Counted from the stretch's first letter, positions 10,979 to 22,628 are shown. The stretch: 64,000 nucleotides of DNA from Adiantum capillus-veneris (GCA_014529385.2 CM043966.1:95359087-95423086); one strand, 5' to 3'. Notes: generated from the sequence alone by a model not told the origin. Translations and numbers: made by a program.

Positions 10979-11099
10979 AAAGAACAGAATGAAGACGATG
11001 ATAGGCCTGAGAGTTCGAGAGCAGCTGAGGAACGTGGCAGAAAAGGCAGATAGAAAAGCAGAACTGGTACCACATGGCGTGGGATCTGCACCGAATCTA

Positions 11100-11330
11100 A
11101 TGAATGAAAGTACAAACTTTGCCGCTTTTGGGGCAAAGTGAAGGACCAAGAAGCTCTTTTGAAGGAGCCAAGGCCAACTTCTTTTCGCTTGGAATTGGCG
11201 GCTCGATTTGGAATTACGCCCGACAGACTGACGCCACAGGCGGAGGTAGTCGACTGGTACCCGGATGGGATGTTGCCATTACACCGAGCATTGGAAAACT
11301 TCGTTTGCAATGACAGGGGTGTTTAGGGCA
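11100..11330 (+). pseudogene. Retropepsin remnant of element D
   Basis: GAKANF followed by a frame change into residues like ELAARFGIT, and later ITPSIGKLRL, aligning with the A element protease (GAKANFISPELASKLGI, TPIIGKLRL). The catalytic Asp position is not preserved. Dead copy. Confidence 0.6.
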
Positions 11331-11555
11331 CGTGAGTGACGTTCTACTCAGGATCCCTTGGTACCACAAGAACTACGCCGTGGTTGACAACCGGGCCGAG
11401 AAAGCGACTTTGATAAATGAAGGGCTTAGAGATTGTACTTGATGAACTTCAGTTCTTACTCATTCTTTTGGGAGAGAACTGAATGATGGATAAAGGTTGA
11501 ATATGTTTTGACCTGATCAAAAGAACGCCAAGATTTTTCTCCACACTCATGCCGA
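11331..11555 (+). other. Decayed protease-RT linker of element D
   Basis: Short sequence between protease and RT remnants with no continuous frame. Confidence 0.4.
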
Positions 11556-12260
11556 TTGCTTTTCAGAGGGCCTGAAGATCAAACCATTGATCTGATACCT
11601 GGAAACACGCCACCGAACCGGCCACCTTACCGTGTGAGCCGAGTACAGAATGAAAAGATTATGAACCCAATGAAAGACCTCTTGGAAAAGGGTCTTGTCC
11701 AGCATAGTACTTCACCGTATTGCTCTCCATTGTTGTTGGATTTGAAGAAAGACGGATCTTGGAGAATGTGCATCGATTATAGCGCTCTCAATAAAATCAC
11801 CATCAAGAACAGATTTCCGATTCCTAGGATCGATGATATACTCGACAGGTTACAGGGATCCTCGTGCTTTAGCAGGATTGACTTGAAGAGTGGATATCAT
11901 CAAATCCGAATCGCGCCGGGAGACGTCTACAAGACAGCCTTTCGAACGACTTTTGGGTTATTTGAGTTTTTGGTGATTCCTTTTGGCTTAACCAATGCTC
12001 CTGCGACATTTAACCGGATGATGGACAGGATTTTTCAAGAGGACAGGCTATCTGTTGGCACTTTCTTTGATGATATCATTGTTTTCTCTAAGAATGAAGC
12101 AGAACACAGAGATCATATGCTTCAGAGATACAATTTTTTTGGGACACTTTGTCTCAGCAACAACAAGAGTGCAAATGGATCCGGCCAAGATAGACACTAT
12201 CCGTGATTGGCCCGATTTGAAGAATGTCCATGAAGTTAGAAGCTTCTTGGGACTGTGTTG
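11556..12260 (+). pseudogene. Reverse transcriptase of gypsy element D, truncated
   Basis: The frame reads DLIPGNTPPNRPPYRV, then [20 protein letters not shown] and a FFDD catalytic box at about 12065-12076, then loses about 35 codons and changes frame before the RSFLGLC motif. The sequence stops matching any retroelement right after RSFLGLC (about 12258), so RNase H, integrase and the 3' LTR are missing. Two of the catalytic Asp residues are present, but the enzyme cannot be made. Confidence 0.85.
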
Positions 12261-13379
12261 TAGAAGAATAGGAGAGAGCTTTTCTGGAGAAGGTGATCGC
12301 GAAGATGGGGAACCTGATGAAGGAATGGGTGATGTGATATGTGGGGGTATAGGTGATGAGGTTGAAGGATTTCTACAAGGTGTCAAAGGTTGTCTTCTGT
12401 GATAGTACTTCAGAGGGCTCAGTAGTGGGCTTTGACGCTCAACTGACCTCCTTGTATGTGTCATGCAGTGACCTCCAATCCAACCAAGCTTTGGGCAAGA
12501 GAACCTTGAACTGGCTGAAGACTGGTCTAGACTCTACTAGACCAGACGAGTGACTAGACTAGTTGGACCAGGGACGAGGGACGAGGAGGACTAGACCAGG
12601 GTCGAGGGGTCTAGACCAGAGACGAGGCAAGTTGGACCAGGGCGAGAGGGGACCAGGCCAGTAAGGCGAGAGACTAGACCAGCTAGATTAAGCTATCAAG
12701 GGTGAAACTGGACCAGACCAACAGGCTGCACAGGCGAAGCGAAGAAACCAGCTACTCAACAGAGTGAGACTTCAGTTGAGGTCCCACCGTGATCGCCAAA
12801 ATGAGAGCACCTATAGCGCGGATAATGTGTCGTGCTCTCTACAGTGTGGGTGTCCCCCAGTGCAATGTGCGTGACAATCTCACTCAACAAACAGAAACTC
12901 TCTCGACAGAATGAAATACAAGAAACAATGGATAATAACAGAGACACCGCAGTAGACCAGAACAGGTGGACTCGACTAACTCAAAGGACCATGTACAGAC
13001 TCTGGAGTGGCAGCACACTCAGCTCCAGCCCAAGACTCACAGGTACAAAATAGGGTGTCGAGGCTCAGATGTGCATGGATGGTGTAGCAGTGCTCTGTGT
13101 AAGTCTCTCTAGACGACTACGTGCAAGATAAGATGGAACTGTCCCAAATCGACTACTGATATGTACAACCATAGGAGCCACCAACGGCCCATAAATGTCC
13201 AGCCAGCTAAGTCTATCTCCAAACTGAGTGGTGGTGGTGACTTGGCCACGACGTCCACTAGACCACCGTAGGTACCCTGCCACGTGTCACTCCCAGCCAA
13301 AGGGTCCGTCCAGTGTGAACCAGACCAACTGTAGCTAACTGTCCAACTGCCTGTCCTGTGAAGTGACATTGTAGCAGGC
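12261..13379. other. Unrecognised repeat block rich in CTAGACCAG
   Basis: No gene. 12525-12700 repeats variants of CTAGACCAG and GTTGGACCAGG many times, and TGGACC words recur later. It starts exactly where element D pol is cut off, so it is part of whatever inserted or recombined there. Confidence 0.5.
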
Positions 13380-13620
13380 TACATACACACTGCTCTCTCT
13401 CTCTCTCCCCTACGTGCAGTTATGTGATGCCCCACAACAGGGCTCTTCATTTGACTAATGTACAACTGTGTGGTTTCATGCTTTTGTGCTGAGGCAAGAG
13501 CCTCCTTGAGCAGGAATAGGGGTAGCTAACTGCTACTCCAAAGCCGGCACCGGTGAGGGTCATAACCTCACCGTACAGGTGCGTTTTCAGCGCTATGTAT
13601 GCGCTGTAAATTGACTGTTT
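13380..13620 (+). mobile_element. Diverged fragment of an A-type LTR
   Basis: It contains the A LTR landmarks in order: GGCTCTTCATTTGAC, a TGTACAACTGTGTGG block, then GAGGCAAGAGCCTC and GCTACTCC. It is clearly diverged from the copies at 26952 and 34173 and ends abruptly at LINE1. Confidence 0.6.
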
Positions 13621-15545
13621 ACTAATGGACGGTAGTGCCACCTTGGACCATGGTGAAGAAAGGCCCAGGGCGCTAGAGTCGAAGGAAAGGCTCTCTACGC
13701 TCCCGCATGCGGTCGGAGCTGCCCTGGAGTCTCTCGAACTGTCCCCTGAGAGTATGAATCAGCTCTAGCCAAAGATCTCGAACTGTCTCTGCTGGTGGTA
13801 CAGGGCGAATCTCGAAGATGCGGAAGTAGCGGGCCTGCTAGATGGACCAGTGTCAGGCCGCAGATGAGCTCCCAACACTCCTCTCTCTCACTACACCACT
13901 CCTGTGGAGTAAGATCTGTAGTAGCCTAGAGTGTAAGTCGACCCCCCTGGATCACTATCATCATGTTGGTGGAGGATAGCTCAAACCGTAGTGCCGGGTC
14001 CGTGAGAGTGGACCAAGAAGCTGCCCCCCAAGTGTACTGTCATGCTGCGGAAAAAGCTAGCATCAGCCGAAGGACACAAAGCCAAACCTGCTGTGCCATA
14101 GGACAGTCCCAAAGACAATGACACTGACTCTCCACATGATGGCCACAAGCTGCGCATGCTGCCAGAGACCATTATGTACAAGCCGGCTCCCCACTGCTGT
14201 AGCTCCATGTGCAACCAACCACTGGAACAAAGTGACTCGCCGCGGCTGTTTGGCGTCCCACAACCTCGCCCTAAAAGCTGACAAGAACTCAGCTGTGAGA
14301 CCCTCCTCCTGCCAATGAGGTGCTGCAGCAGGACGAGCCTCTCTCCGTGCTGCCAGTATGTGACGTCCTGATCGAACAGTGTACTGAAAGAAAGGGACAC
14401 CTGGATGGTCGGCTGAGGCGAAAGGGTCCCGCCAAAACCACTCTCCAAGATCCCACTGCACTCGTGTTAGTGGACAGCTCTCCCAAGCCCATAGCCTCCA
14501 GTGGCCAGTCTCAAGAGCCGCTGGGTCAAGATCTATGACACAAGTCCTCCCACAGATGCCCACAACTCGGATCCTTTGAAAACAACACTCTGCAACTTGT
14601 GGGGCCTCAACTGAAACTCTATGTAAATGACCCTCACCCTGTAGCTCAAAAAACAGGGAGGGTACAATCTCTGAGCAAGCCCAAACTGCGATGAGGACCT
14701 CCATTCGCGTGAAGTTCCCCATCCATCTGGGCGCTGTTGACTCGAGAGGTGTGAACCACTCAATTGGTACTACCTCTGTGATGTCTTGACACAGGCTCTG
14801 CACCCCTCTCATGCCCTGTAGCTGGATGCTCTGAAGCTCCTCTGACAAGCCTGAGAATTGCAGCCAGTCACCTAAGGTGCGTGCTGGACCCTCTGCCATG
14901 GGACCCCAAGAAACATGAGGCCTACTACCAACCAAGTGGCCTCTCTGAGTGCTAACCATGGGTTTCCAAACAAGGGGCTGTCGTAGATGCTCCCCCGTGC
15001 AAGTAGGTTGGTGCTGCTCCACGCCTCTCCTCAATTGCTCCCAGGAGCAGAGGAGACTCACAACAAAACGGTCCTCTAGTCTCTTGCTCAGGCCAACTCT
15101 GTGCATCTCTGTGAAAATCCATCTGGTCGAAGGTCTCCAAGGGCCTCCAGCCTGAGGCACTCTAGCACTAAGCCGCTGAAGCAAAAACTCCTTCCAGGGC
15201 TCTTACCCTGGAAGCAATCCTCTGACAACAAACTTCCCAAGAAGAGCTCTGCTCTACTGTGCTGGATCTATGATCCCCAAACCCCCCCTGAGAACAAGGG
15301 AAAGTGATGACCTGCCAGGCCACTTTGGCCCGGGCTATCTGAGTGTCGTGCCCTGACCAAAGGAAATTCCTGATCAGCCTCTCTACCTGGCTGATTGTGG
15401 AACTCGAAAAGATCCAACAAGATGTGATGTACCACACAATAGCCAACAACACTTGGTTGGCCACTACAACTTTGCCTGCCAGAGAAAGTCGTACGGAGCT
15501 CCAATGTAATAACTTCCTCTTGATGAACAGGAGGTGGGGGCAATC
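13621..15545 (-). pseudogene. LINE1: L1-type ORF2 C-terminal part, truncated
   Basis: The minus strand encodes the region after RT, including a zf-RVT-like segment with FRARLWDAKQPRRVTLFQWL near the C-terminus. It is near-identical to LINE2 (25390-26951 continuing at 35650). Both sides are cut: the 3' side by an A-type LTR fragment, the 5' side by a family-F integrase at about 15545. Frameshifts are present. L1-type ORF2 proteins carry endonuclease and RT; neither of those domains remains in this copy. Confidence 0.75.
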
Positions 15546-15549
15546 TGCT

Positions 15550-16317
15550 ACTCATGATAATGTGCTAACTGAAAGAGTTAATCAAGTCATCGAGGACATT
15601 CGTAGAGCCTATTGTTCGCAAGAGCCAAAGAAGTGGTTACAATATCTACCTTTGGTGGAGTATGCTTATAATTCTTCCGAACACAGGAGCATTGGAATGT
15701 CACCCTTCAAAGCTCTTTATAGACAGGACTGTTTAGCACCGCTGAACTTCTCAGATCCAACCATCAGGGTAGAAGCCTCTAGGAAGATGTTAGAAGATAT
15801 GGAAGCACAGACTAGAGCTATTCGCCAGGACATTCAGGCAGCTCAGGATAGACAGAAGCACTATGCAGATAAGAACCGTTCGGAAAGAACTTTCAAAGAA
15901 GGGGATAAGGTTTTTCTGCGAGTCCGACCAAAGAAAAGCAACTTATCTCTAGGCAGATATAAGAAGCTAAGCCCAAGGTATTGTGGACCATTCGAGATCG
16001 TTAAGGTTGTGAGTGACCAGGCCTACAAGCTAAAGTTACCTGCAAACTTGAAGGTTCATGATGTATTCCACGTCAGCTTACTCAAACCGTATATTCCTAA
16101 CCCTGATCAATTCTTGGACTCAGATCAGATAGTCATGCTAGCACAAGGAGTTCTCGAGCTCCAACCTGACTATGTACTTGAAACAAGGGAAAGAAAGTTA
16201 CGCAACAGAACAATCACGGAGCATCTAGTAAAGTGGAAGGATTACCCTGAAGAAGATGCAATTTGGCAGGACGAACCAATGCTTATAAAGGATTACCCAA
16301 ACACATTCTTGAGATGA
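15550..16317 (+). pseudogene. Integrase C-terminus and chromodomain, family F (plus arm)
   Basis: It reads TERVNQVIEDIRRAYCSQEP, a PLVEYAYNSSEH block, the GPFEIV-type integrase C-terminal fold, and ends with LVKWKDYPEEDAIWQ, a chromodomain. Integrase inserts element cDNA, and chromodomains of chromoviruses are known to guide insertion to marked chromatin. The frame is open to its natural stop at 16315-16317 but is fused upstream to LINE1, so the catalytic core is missing. The inverted copy is at 21830-22590. Confidence 0.85.
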
Positions 16318-16348
16318 GGACATCTCAAATTTTTCACGTTGGGGAGGT
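16318..16348 (+). promoter_or_regulatory. Polypurine-type tract before F LTR
   Basis: GGGGAGG immediately precedes TGTAAGGTC. It is short and weak, but in the expected place for plus-strand priming. Confidence 0.5.
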
Positions 16349-16999
16349 TGTAAGGTCTCTGACCCCGATCAAAAAGAGCACGATTGTACCTTGAAATAAA
16401 CATAATGAAAAAAGTTATTATTTTTAGCAGTTTTTCAAATTCTGTCAGTGCCATGATGTTTAGAATGTTTTAAAGCTTCGAAATGTGAATTAAAATAATT
16501 TTTGTAAAGAAAATTCCAAAAATAGTAAGTTTTTGGTCACCTGACCCGTCTAGTTTTGACAGTCTCGAAAAACTGCACCCGTATCCCAAATTTGAAAAAA
16601 TGCATTTTCGGACCCCGAGGGATGCTAAATATGGTAGGTACCCGGACCGGTACGTCTTAGTTAGAGCTTAGTATAGCAATTTACGGCATTAAAATCCGAC
16701 TCGTATGATCCGTTTTAGCCTAAAACCAAATTTTCCCTAAATTGTCCGGGGAGGCACTGGGGCTTGAGGCAGTGTGGGAGCGGGTTCCAGGCCACTCTGG
16801 GTCAGCTTTAGCAGCTAGGGGGCGCCTTTTGTCCTTGTGGGAGTTTTGGGAGAGTTTCCAAGCTTGCAACTAAGTATGAGAGCCAGTTAACTAGGCCAAC
16901 TGGACACTTGGTGGGTAGGCAACTGGACTTGCCATGCTTAACTGGAGTAGCTCCCAGATGCATATAGCAAGCAGGTTCAATTTTCAGCTTGAGGAGGCC

Positions 17000-17007
17000 T
17001 ATTTAAA
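17000..17007 (+). promoter_or_regulatory. TATA-like box in F LTR
   Basis: TATTTAAA within GGCCTATTTAAAGGTGTGC, preserved in the inverted copy (about 21138-21145). Confidence 0.45.
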
Positions 17008-17014
17008 GGTGTGC

Positions 17015-17078
17015 TCACACACACAAACACATGCTCACACACACACCCAGTACACACACACACACACCTACACACACC
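17015..17078. repeat. CA microsatellite in F LTR
   Basis: CACACA runs interrupted by CATGCT and CCAGTA. The same repeat lies in the minus arm at 21061-21134. Confidence 0.9.
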
Positions 17079-17910
17079 TTAGGGAAGCGCTGCCGGTACA
17101 CACACAGTTTTTGAAGGAGAAGCAAGGAGGGAGGTGCTGCCGAAATTCTCATCTTGAGGATTCATTGGATCAGAAAATCAAGAGGATTCTCAGCCCCTAA
17201 TCACGGTAATTATGGTTTAATTCCGGTTCTTCTTAATTCTCATCATTATTCTCCCAAATTCTTCGTTTACTCTGCTTACTTTTAGCTATAATTCCCCATA
17301 GCTGCTCTCTAAGTTTATATAGCTATACTCCATTACATAATCATCATTCAATTAGCTAATTTATGCAGCCATTCATCATTCTTAATCGATGATTAATAAA
17401 TGATTAAGAAAGATTTCTCTCTTTAGGCAGCATAGTTAATAAATTGTCAGCCGGTAATAATGTAGATTTGATGGAATTCATTCTTTTACCATTCAATAGT
17501 ATTGTAATTAAATTAGACTCAATCTTCTCTCACATTAAGATGTGATTAAGGTTAAAATTAAACCATCATTAGGCCAATAAGAAGAGAATTTTCTATCACA
17601 CATGCCTGCGGTAATTCTGCATCTTCAAATTGCTCTAGGAAAGTGATTGAGTTTGCTTACTTCATCTCTCTTGTAAATCAATTAGTAAAATTCTGAATTT
17701 CTTAATCATCTAAGCCAAGTGATTAACTTTAGAGCCAGTTCTCATAGGGCAAGTAAAGAACTACCTATAAAATTGCTAGGTCTCGAAGGAAAAATCTAAT
17801 CTCTTGCATAAGGAGGATTCTTTAATGATTCTAATCTGCCAATTGGTTTGTTATGATGCTCTCGGACTTTAGCTGTTTCTTCAAGTTTATCATTTGAAGT
17901 AGTGAGTAAA

Positions 17911-18081
17911 ATGGCTCCGGTTAAGAGAACTCGCTTCGGTGGTGCCCACGACCGCGAGGCGGGAACGAGCAATGTGAATGGAAAGGGAAAAGCTCCCATG
18001 GACGAACAAGCACCGGCCATCTCACGGGCCATTGACGAAGAAATGGAAGAGGTAGATCACAATTTTTTTCGAGTTGTTTGA
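17911..18081 (+). CDS. 56-residue ORF inside the F LTR, unrecognised
   Basis: It starts MAPVKRTRFGGAHDREAGTS and ends in an acidic segment (AIDEEMEEVDH) before TGA. The start context is AAAATGG. The minus-arm LTR has the same start and first 23 codons but then a frameshift (20230-20060 region), so the coding sense was once shared. A GAG/GTAGAT sequence after the acidic segment could be a splice donor, which would make this a first exon reading into a downstream gag. No known family is recognised, so whether it is translated is uncertain. Confidence 0.35.
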   Translation: MAPVKRTRFGGAHDREAGTSNVNGKGKAPMDEQAPAISRAIDEEMEEVDHNFFRVV

Positions 18082-19019
18082 ATTAACATTGCATACATAT
18101 AGCTAGGAAAGAACATATCTCCAAACACGTTGGAGAAATCCGAGGGAAACCTCGGCATTTAAATTCATTTGTACATTAAAGTTTAAAGTAGGAAAGAAAT
18201 GATTGATGGATATACTGTTTGCAATAGGAAAGAATGTCTGCTAGGGAAAATTTAGCTCGACATGTTCATTCTATTTCCAATGTTGAATTAGTCCTGAACT
18301 CCCTTCTGATCACAGGGGACAGAGTTCCTGGTTAAGGGCTCTTGAATCCACGTCTGCTGGTTAAGCGGTGGAAACCCACTTCTGCTGGTTAAGCGGTGGG
18401 AATGTCCATGTTGTGCTTTCTATGCGGTGGACATACCTAGTTGTATGGGCAGCTAGGCGACAACGGGAGGAGTAAACTCTCGCTGGAGGGGGGATGTTGT
18501 ACCTCTAGAACATTGGAATTTTAATGAATAAGTTTGAGTAGAATTTTTACTGGAGTACTGTCTTGGTGCCGCTTTGCAATACTGATTGAAGGGCTGTCTT
18601 AACGAACATTGTGATTCAGAATCTAATCAAGGAATGTTTATGTTGAACAATCATTGTGGTAGTAATTAGGACACAAGGAAGTGTGAGTGTGGGGGTGGAA
18701 AGTGGGGGCTTGGCTTAGGTTGCCAATGCCTATGAGAAGGGTGGTCCCGATTGGTCGGGAACTCTCTGTCCCCATAGTGTTTAATTCGATACTAGTAATA
18801 CTCATAGTCCCTAGAGCGGTGAAATCTCGAGAGTACGTGCCTCTGAAACATGGGGAAAAAGGCACTCGAGGTTTCTCTCTTCTTGGAAGGTGGGTCTTAG
18901 GATCGCTAGATAGGTTAAGTACGCTTCCCTTGCGAGGTGGAGCTACATCTCCTTGCTAGTAGGCTCGAACTCGACTCACTTAGTGATGAAAGATCGTCCG
19001 CTAGTTGAACCCTGAACCA

Positions 19020-19107
19020 TTTTGTTTGCTTCCGCTATAGATCTAGTGGCCACCAGGTTCACCATCAGATCCGCTGTTTGATACGGCGAGGTAGGGACCT
19101 CACACCT
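19020..19107. other. 88-bp spacer of the F inverted repeat
   Basis: Unique sequence between two oppositely oriented LTR ends. Its right end, read on the minus strand, begins TGTGAGGTCCCTACC, loosely like the F LTR start TGTAAGGTCTCTGACC. Confidence 0.6.
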
Positions 19108-21797
19108 TGGTTCAGGGTTCAACTAGCGGACGATCTCTCATCACAAAGTGAGTCGAGCTCGAGCCTACTAGCAAGAAGATCTGGCTCCACCTCGCAGGGG
19201 AAGCGTACTTAAACTATCTAGCGATCCTAAGATCCACCTTCCAAGAGGAAAGAAACCCCGACTGCCTTTTTTCTCATGTTTCAGAGGTACGTACTCTCGA
19301 GATTTCACCACTCTAGGGGCAATGAGTATTACTAGTATCGAATTAAACACTGTGGGGACAGAGAGTTCCCGACTAGTCAGGACCACCCTTCTCATAGGCA
19401 TTGGCAACCTGAGCCAAGCTCCCACATTCCACCCCCACACTCACACTTCCTTGTGTGTCCTAATTACTACCACAATGATTGTTCAACATAAACATTCCTT
19501 GATTAGATTCCGAATCACAATATTCGTTAAGACAGCCCTTCAACCAGTATTGTAAACAACACCAAGACAGTATTCTGTAAAAATTCTACTCAAACTTATT
19601 CATTAAAATTCCAATGTTCTGGAGGTACAACATCCCCCCTTCAGCGAGAGTTTACTCCTTCCGTTTTCGCCTAGTTGCCCATACAACTAGGTATGTCCAC
19701 CGCATAGAAAGCACGACATGGACACTCCCATCGCATAGAAAGCAAGACGTGGATTCCCACCGCATAGAAAGCAAGTCGTGGGTATCCACCGCATAAAAAG
19801 CAAGTCGTGGATTCAAGAGCCCTTAACGAGGAAATCTGTCCCCTGTGATCAGTAGGGGGGTCATGACTGATTCAACATTGGAAATAAAATGAACATGTCG
19901 ATCTAAATTTTCCCTAGCAGACATTCTTTCTTATTGCAAACAGCATACCCATCAATCATTTCTTTCCTACTTTAGACTTTAATGTACAAATGAATTCAAT
20001 GCCGAGGTTTCCGTCGGATTTCTCCAACATATGTTCATTCCTAACTAAACGTGTGCAATGTTAAATTAAACAACTTGAATGAAATTATGACCTACCTCTT
20101 CCATTTCTTCGTCAACGGCCCGTGAAATGGCCGGTATTTGTTCGTCCATGGGAGCTTTCATTGACATTGCTTGTTTCCGCCTCGCGGTCGTGGGCACCAC
20201 CAAAGCGAGTTCTCTTAACCGGGGCCATTTTACTCACTACTTTAAATGATAAACTTGAAGAAAAGAGCTAAAGTCCGAGAGCATCATAACAAACCAATTG
20301 GCGGATTAGAATCATTAATGAATCCTCCTTATGCAAGAGATTAGATTTTGCCTTCGAGACCTAGCAATTTTATGGGTAGTTCTTTACTTGCCCTATGGGA
20401 GTTGGCTCTAAAGTTAATCACTTGGCTTAGATGATTAAGAAATTCAGAATTTTACTAATTGATTTACAAGAGAGATGAAGTAAGCAAGCTCAATCACTTT
20501 TTTAGTGCAATTTGAAGATGCAGAATTACCGTAGGCATGTGTGATAGAAAATTCTCTTCTTATTGGCTTAATGACGGTTTAATTTTCAGCCTTAATCACA
20601 TCTTAATGTGGAAAAAAATTGAGTCTAATTTAATTACAATACTATTGAGTGGTAAAAGAATGAATTTCATCAAATCTACACTATTACTAGCTGACAATTT
20701 ATTAACTATGCTGCCTAGAGAGAGAATCTTTCTTAATCATGTATTAATCCTTGATTAAGGATGATGAATGGCTGCATAATTTAGCTAATTGAATGATGAT
20801 TATGTAACGGAGTATAGCTATGTAAACTTAGAGAGCATCTATTGTGAATTATAGCTAAAAGTAGGCATAGTAGACGAAGAATATGAGAGAGTAATGATGA
20901 GAATAAAGAAGAGCCGTAATTAAACCATAATTACCGTGATTAGGGGCTGAGAATCCTCTGATTTTTCTGATCCAATGAATCCCCAAGATGAGAATTTTGG
21001 CAGCACCTCCCTCCTTGCTTCTCCTTCAAAAACTATGTGTGTATCGGCAGCACTTCCCCAAGGTGTGTGTAGGTGTGTGTATGTATACTGGGTGTGTGTG
21101 TGAGCATGTGTGTGTGTGTGTGTGTGTGAGCACACCTTTAAATAGGCCTGCTCAAGCTGAAAATCGAACCTGCTTGCTATTTGCATCTGGGAGCTACTTC
21201 AGTTAAGCATGGCAAGTCCAGTTACCTACCCACCAAGTGTCCAGTTGGCTTGGTTAACTGGCTCTCTCACTTAGTTGCAAGCTTGGAAACTCTCCCAAGA
21301 CTCCCACAAGGACAAAAGGCGTCCCCTAGCTGCTAAAGCTGACCTGGAGTGTCTCAGAACCTGTTCGCACACAGCCTCGGACCCCCGGTGCCTCCCCGGA
21401 CAATTTTGGGAAAAATTGATTTTAGGCTAAAACGGGTCATACGAGTCGGATTTTGATGCCGAAAATTGCTATAGCAAGCTTTAACTAAGGCGTACTGGCC
21501 CGAGTACCTGCCATATTTAGCAGCCGCCGGGGTCCGAAAATGCATTTTTTCAAATTTGGGATACGGGTGCAGTTTTTCGAGACTGTCAAAACTAGACGGG
21601 TCGGGTGACCAAAAACTTACTATTTTTGAAATTTTTTTACAAAAATTATTTTAATTCACATTTCGAAGCTTTAAAACATTCTAAACATCATGGCACTGAG
21701 ACAGAATTTGAAAAACTGTTCAGAATAGTAACTTTTTTCATTATGTTTATTTCAAGGTACAATGGTGCTCTTTTTGATCGGGGTCAGAGACCTTACA
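19108..21797 (-). mobile_element. 3' LTR, family F (minus arm)
   Basis: Inverted copy of 16349-19019 with the same termini, TATA-like box, CA microsatellite and start of the small ORF. The minisatellite at 19690-19812 has more units than the plus arm. Small indels distinguish the arms, so it is not an exact recent duplication. Confidence 0.8.
19690..19812. repeat. About 28-bp minisatellite in F LTR
   Basis: Repeated units of the form CCACCGCATAGAAAGCAAG followed by a CGTGG-type end, four to five in a row. The plus arm has two or three equivalent units, with GCTGGTTAAGCGGTGG. Confidence 0.7.
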
Positions 21798-21829
21798 ACC
21801 TCCCCAACGTAAAAAATCTGAGATGTCCT

Positions 21830-22590
21830 CATCTCAAGAATGTGTTTGGGTCTCCTTTATGAGCGTTGGTTCGTCCTCCCAAGTTGCATCTTCTTCAGGG
21901 TAATCCTTCCACTTTACTAGATGCTCCGTGATTGTTCTGTTGCGTAACTTTCTTTCCCTTGTTTCAAGTGTTGGAGCTCGAGAACTCCTTGTGCTGGCAT
22001 GATTATCTGATCTGAGTCCAAGAATTGATCAGGGTTATGAATATAGGGTTTGAGTAAGCTGACGTGGAATACATCATGAACCTTCAAGTTTGCAGGTAAC
22101 TTTAGCTTGTAGGCCTGGTCACTCACAACCTGAACGATCTCGAATGGTCCACAATACCTTGGGCTTAGCTTCTTATATCTGCCTAGAGATAAGTTGCTTT
22201 TCTTTGGTCGGACTCGCAGAAAAACCTTATCCCCTTCTTTGAAAGTTCTTTCCGAACGGTTCTTATCTGCATAGTGCTTCTGTCTATCCTGAGTTGCCTG
22301 AATGTCCTGGCGAATAGCTCTAGTCTGTGCTTCCATATCTTCTAACATCTTCCTAGAGGCTTCTATCCTGATGGTTGGATCTGAGAAGTTCAGTGGTGCT
22401 AAACAGTCCTGTCCATAAAGAGCTTTGAAAGGTGACATTCCAATGCTTCTGTGTTCGGAAGAATTATAAGCATACTCCACCAAAGGTAGATATTGTAACC
22501 ACTTCTTTGGTTCTTGCGAACAATAAGCTCTGAGAATGTCCTCGATGACTTGATTAACTCTTTCAGTTTGCCCATCTGTCTGCGGACGAT
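21830..22590 (-). pseudogene. Integrase C-terminus and chromodomain remnant, family F (minus arm)
   Basis: On the minus strand it reads QTDGQTERVNQVIEDILRAY, then the same blocks as the plus arm down to LELQ, where a frameshift occurs before the chromodomain (EHLVKWKDYPEE is in another frame at about 21900). Upstream it is joined not to the integrase core but to about 50 bp of F LTR end. It is dead. Confidence 0.85.
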
Positions 22591-22628
22591 CTCTCATCAC
22601 AAAGTGAGTCGAGCTCGAGCCTACTAGC
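22577..22628 (-). mobile_element. Orphan 50-bp F LTR end joined to integrase
   Basis: The sequence CTCATCACAAAGTGAGTCGA and its flanks duplicate 19135-19185, the inner end of the minus-arm F LTR. Here it abuts the integrase frame at GATCGTCCGC/AGACAGATGG, marking a deletion between a 5' LTR end and integrase. Confidence 0.7.

Larger units (their letters stand above)
16349..19019 (+). mobile_element. 3' LTR, family F (plus arm), 2.67 kb
   Basis: From TGTAAGGTCTCTGACCCC to GTTGAACCCTGAACCA. The ends are inferred because the inverted copy on the other side begins and ends at the same words. It contains a TATTTAAA box (17000), a CA microsatellite, a 56-codon ORF (17911) and short tandem repeats (about 18340-18430). 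The length is large for an LTR. Confidence 0.8.

Noticed and set aside
14118-15155. Plus-strand frames over LINE1 and LINE2
   Set aside because: Repeat on both LINE copies only because the minus-strand coding is conserved; they carry no domain.
17015-17078. Evenly repeated units as a CRISPR-like array
   Set aside because: Plain CA microsatellite in a plant LTR; no unique spacers between fixed repeats. No CRISPR array was seen anywhere in the window.
17796-18032. 78-codon minus-strand frame in LTR F
   Set aside because: Antisense shadow of the small plus-strand ORF at 17911, which has the better start context and is shared by both arms.
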